From Folioceros fuciformis (lineage: Eukaryota; Anthocerotophyta; Anthocerotopsida; Anthocerotales), in NCBI GenBank assembly GCA_049999805.1, contig JBNGIO010004450.1, forward strand, positions 1 to 24,808: a stretch of DNA of 24,808 bases, in the 5' to 3' direction. Of the stretch, positions 22,901 to 24,808 are shown piece after piece. The translations under genes and the position numbers were made by a program. The notes beneath the pieces were generated by a model that was not told the origin of the DNA, searched no databases, and was given only the letters and a program-made list of their open reading frames with translations. Within the stretch, counting starts at the first letter, position 1. Each line of letters starts with the position of its first letter.

Positions 22901-24808
22901 TTATTTTAGCTTGAAGATCCATTAAGCGAAGCTTTCGCTGTTCAATACGCAGCCTCACAACAAGATCTGACGATATTTGCCGACTCTCAGGGGAATTCAA
23001 AATTGCATCGATCTCAGACAGCTTCTCCACTCTCTTCTTTTCAACTACTCTCAAGCCCTCCTCCAGCAACATCTCCCTCACACTGTATCCTAAACGGACA
23101 GGACCTCCCCAAAGGCCTGTTTGTGGGGCTCCGTCAGGCTTCCTTCCAACAAAAGGGTAGTCAAACAGAGGACCCTGATACCGAATACGCCCTTCTGCTA
23201 GAACCTTTGGCACAACAGGAGCTATGGGAGGAGCAGGGGAAAGGCTCAGAACATCCGCAGAGCTCCTGATGCCACCAACCTCAACCTTCACGTCTGGTGC
23301 AGGTACCTGAACCTTATTGACTTCAAATCTCTGATTCTGCCCCGCATTCGGTACTGCAGCCTGATCAGGTCTCATCAACAAGGCCTGCGAAGTTGCCGGC
23401 TCAGACTTCACGATTCTGCTCATCGCTACTGGAAGCACTCCACCATCCTGGCCCTTGGTGATGGCTGGGCCAGACGAGTACTTCTGGATCTCAGGATGAG
23501 AAACAGGAAACGACTGTTTTTGCTTTTCAGTGTCCGGCAGACCTTTCTTTTGTTCTCCCTCATCCTTCACGGTCTCAGTTGGCTTTGTGGCTGCTGTAGC
23601 AAACTGATGCTTGGCTACTACCACGGGCTTTTTATTCGCACCATCAACTTTCGATGGCGCAGGGTGGACCTCATTTTGAGTTAGCGCAGAAGCAGGAGAC
23701 CCAGCAGCGCGGTCATGTGACTGCCCCGAATTGGCACCTGAGGGTACTCCAGCCAGTACTGGTGCCCGGGTATCACCTGAAAGTGACCAATCATTTGTTG
23801 GTCCTGTCAGAGGGGCTGGAGTGATGGATCGAAGAAGTTCTGCTTGGAGCGATTTGTCACCTCGCTGCCAAAGGACAGAAGTATGTCAGATACCAAACGG
23901 GAAAAGATGGAAGTCAAGTAGGAGAAAGGATTCAGCGAGTTAGCCCAATCAGACGTTGATATCATACTTTGATCCTCCGGAATGCCAAAATTTGAGAGCG
24001 CAACACTTGCAACTGTTGTCTAGTAAAGCCGTATCCGTGTTGCTGCTCCGGCACCGGCTGCTCATCTTGCTGCTGCTGCTTGAGTGACTGTGTCTGCCCG
24101 GGCAGCTTCTGGCTATTTGATGGCGCAGGAGGTGAATGTGATGGGGGCTGCTGCTCCTGATGCTTTGACAACTGCTGCTGCTGCTGCTTAGCCTGCTCCG
24201 GCTGCTTCGACCGCTGGGAGAATGGCTGGAGCTGATGGGGGAATTGCTGAGGCTGCTGCTGAAACTGTTGAGTATGCTGCTGGAATTGCTGCGGCTGTTG
24301 CGGAAACTGCTGGGCCTGCTGCTGATATAGCTGAGACTGTTGCTGAAACTGCAGGGAATGCTGCTGATGCTGCGGCGCAACATATTGATGCTGTGGTAGT
24401 TGTTGTAATGCTTGCTTATGGGCCTGCAGTTGGGCCTGGCGCTGAGCCTGTAACTGTAAGTGTTGCGCTTGCTGCTGCTGGGGCTGTGAGTGCTGCGCTT
24501 GTTGCTGCTGCTGAGCCTGTAGCTGTTGCGCTTGCTGCTGCTGCTGGGCCTGTAGCTGCTGGGCTTGCTGCTGCTGCTGGGCCTGTACCTGCTGCGCTTG
24601 CTGCTGCTGAGCCTGTAACTGCTGCGCTTGCTGCTGCTTGGCCTGAAACTGCTGCGCTTGCTGCTGCTGAGCCTGTAGCTGCTGCACTTGCTGCTGCTGG
24701 GCCTGAAGCTGCTGCACTTGCTGCTGCTGGGCCTGAAGCTGTTGCACTTGCTGCTGTTGGGCTTGAAGCTGCTGCGCTTGATGCTGCTGCTGCGCCTGAA
24801 GCTGCTGG
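16967..24808 (-). CDS. BRM: SWI/SNF chromatin-remodelling ATPase BRAHMA (5' end outside window)
   Basis: This is the catalytic subunit of plant SWI/SNF complexes, which moves nucleosomes in the nucleus using ATP. Exons (minus): >24808-23968, 23864-22380, 22290-22181, 22068-21981, 21881-21795, 21611-21519, 21397-21314, 21191-20988, 20896-20654, 20555-18933, 18822-18256, 18108-17878, 17794-16967; all GT-AG with closing phases, about 2160 residues in the window. Order: Gln-rich repeats, QLQ ([20 protein letters not shown]), a disordered linker, HSA-type basic helix ([20 protein letters not shown]), SNF2 ATPase with [20 protein letters not shown] and ARAHRIGQ, an acidic Glu/Asp tract, [16 protein letters not shown], bromodomain, and a basic disordered tail. 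Each block aligns with Arabidopsis BRM rather than SYD or MINU, particularly the C-terminal bromodomain. The Walker A and DEAQ residues are intact, so an active ATPase is expected. The first coding exon and start lie to the right of 24808. Confidence 0.96.
17878..18108 (-). other. BRM bromodomain exon
   Basis: A single 77-codon exon carries the ZA loop ([22 protein letters not shown]) region and the B helix. Fold landmarks are present: FTELP, the P-D-Y-Y-T-I-I core and [17 protein letters not shown]. At the position where canonical bromodomains have the acetyl-lysine-anchoring Asn (YN), this one has YHAN, that is His, with Asn two residues later. From memory, Arabidopsis BRM also lacks the Asn there (YG). 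Confidence 0.85.
19912..22000 (-). other. BRM SNF2 ATPase core (exons 4-10)
   Basis: The two RecA lobes run from GTLRDYQL (exon 4) to the [13 protein letters not shown] segment early in exon 10. Motif I is DEMGLGKT (exon 5), motif [11 protein letters not shown] and motif [11 protein letters not shown] (exon 8). Lobe 2 starts with [13 protein letters not shown] and HRVLLFSTM and ends with [10 protein letters not shown] and [11 protein letters not shown]. No catalytic residue appears lost. Lobe 1 is cut into six short exons, whereas lobe 2 lies in one 1623-base exon. Confidence 0.93.
23968..24033 (-). other. BRM QLQ domain
   Basis: A 22-residue segment at the end of the first visible exon contains [20 protein letters not shown], the Gln-Leu-Gln protein-interaction motif found just before the linker in BRM and GRF proteins. 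The exon ends directly after it, at an AAA|GTATGA donor. Confidence 0.9.
24450..24808 (-). repeat. In-frame 30/33-bp minisatellite encoding Gln-rich decapeptide repeats
   Basis: Within BRM, the unit (V/A)QQLQAQQQQ, ten or eleven residues long, repeats at least ten times and runs off the window edge. Lengths alternate between 10 and 11 residues by one extra CAG. The plus strand is a ctgctg-rich tract with regular gcttg and gcctg interruptions. More degenerate Gln-rich sequence continues to about 24200. Copy number may be wrong in the assembly or vary between strains. Confidence 0.9.

Noticed and set aside
23949-24383. Ser-rich open frame on the minus strand overlapping the BRM Gln repeats
   Set aside because: It is the shifted reading of CAG repeats (AGC for Ser); the Gln frame leads directly into the conserved QLQ domain.
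1-24808. Mobile element, CRISPR array, defence island or horizontally acquired cluster
   Set aside because: No transposase, reverse transcriptase, terminal repeats or spaced repeats were seen; all recognised genes are ordinary plant nuclear genes with introns.

Overview
This window is nuclear DNA from a streptophyte (a land plant or a charophyte-grade green alga). Four genes encode proteins that closely resemble well-characterised plant families: the SWI/SNF ATPase BRAHMA, the BAG-associated GRAM protein BAGP1, the Golgi golgin CASP and the peroxin PEX11. Apart from PEX11, the genes are split by many short GT-AG introns, mostly about 90-150 bases. I cannot name the genus from sequence alone. 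Two blocks of exactly 100 N (2195-2294 and 3551-3650) are scaffold gaps of unknown true size, and both interrupt genes.

Layout, left to right. 1-1327: non-coding, with a degenerate tRNA-derived sequence at 158-226 and a CT-rich stretch before the first gene. 1328-2636 (+): a polyglutamine BTB/POZ protein cut by gap 1. 2637-3550: no recognisable gene, one 16-bp tandem repeat. 7328-3651 (-): CASP, at least 16 exons, whose C-terminal membrane anchor falls in gap 2 and which carries an apparent frameshift near 6958-6977. 7329-8169: shared divergent promoter region. 8170-8931 (+): single-exon PEX11, closest to the plant PEX11A type. 8932-11141: non-coding, with a pyrimidine-rich minisatellite. 11142-15050 (+): complete 18-exon BAGP1-like gene (595 aa). 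15051-16966: spacer between convergent genes, with an unusual cluster of GTAC cores. 24808-16967 (-): BRM, 13 exons in the window, from a glutamine-repeat N-terminal region through QLQ, HSA, the SNF2 ATPase and a C-terminal bromodomain to the stop; the 5' end lies beyond the window.

I reconstructed the CASP, BAGP1 and BRM exons by splice-site and phase matching. Exon phases close throughout all three except in CASP exon 2. The genes do not form a pathway: chromatin remodelling, lipid or contact-site biology, Golgi tethering and peroxisome division are simply neighbours. I found no CRISPR array, operon, intact transposon or novel multi-gene system. The best leads are the CASP frame break, the non-canonical acetyl-lysine pocket of the BRM bromodomain, an extra BRM segment before the bromodomain, the GTAC cluster, and the parts of two genes hidden in the gaps.
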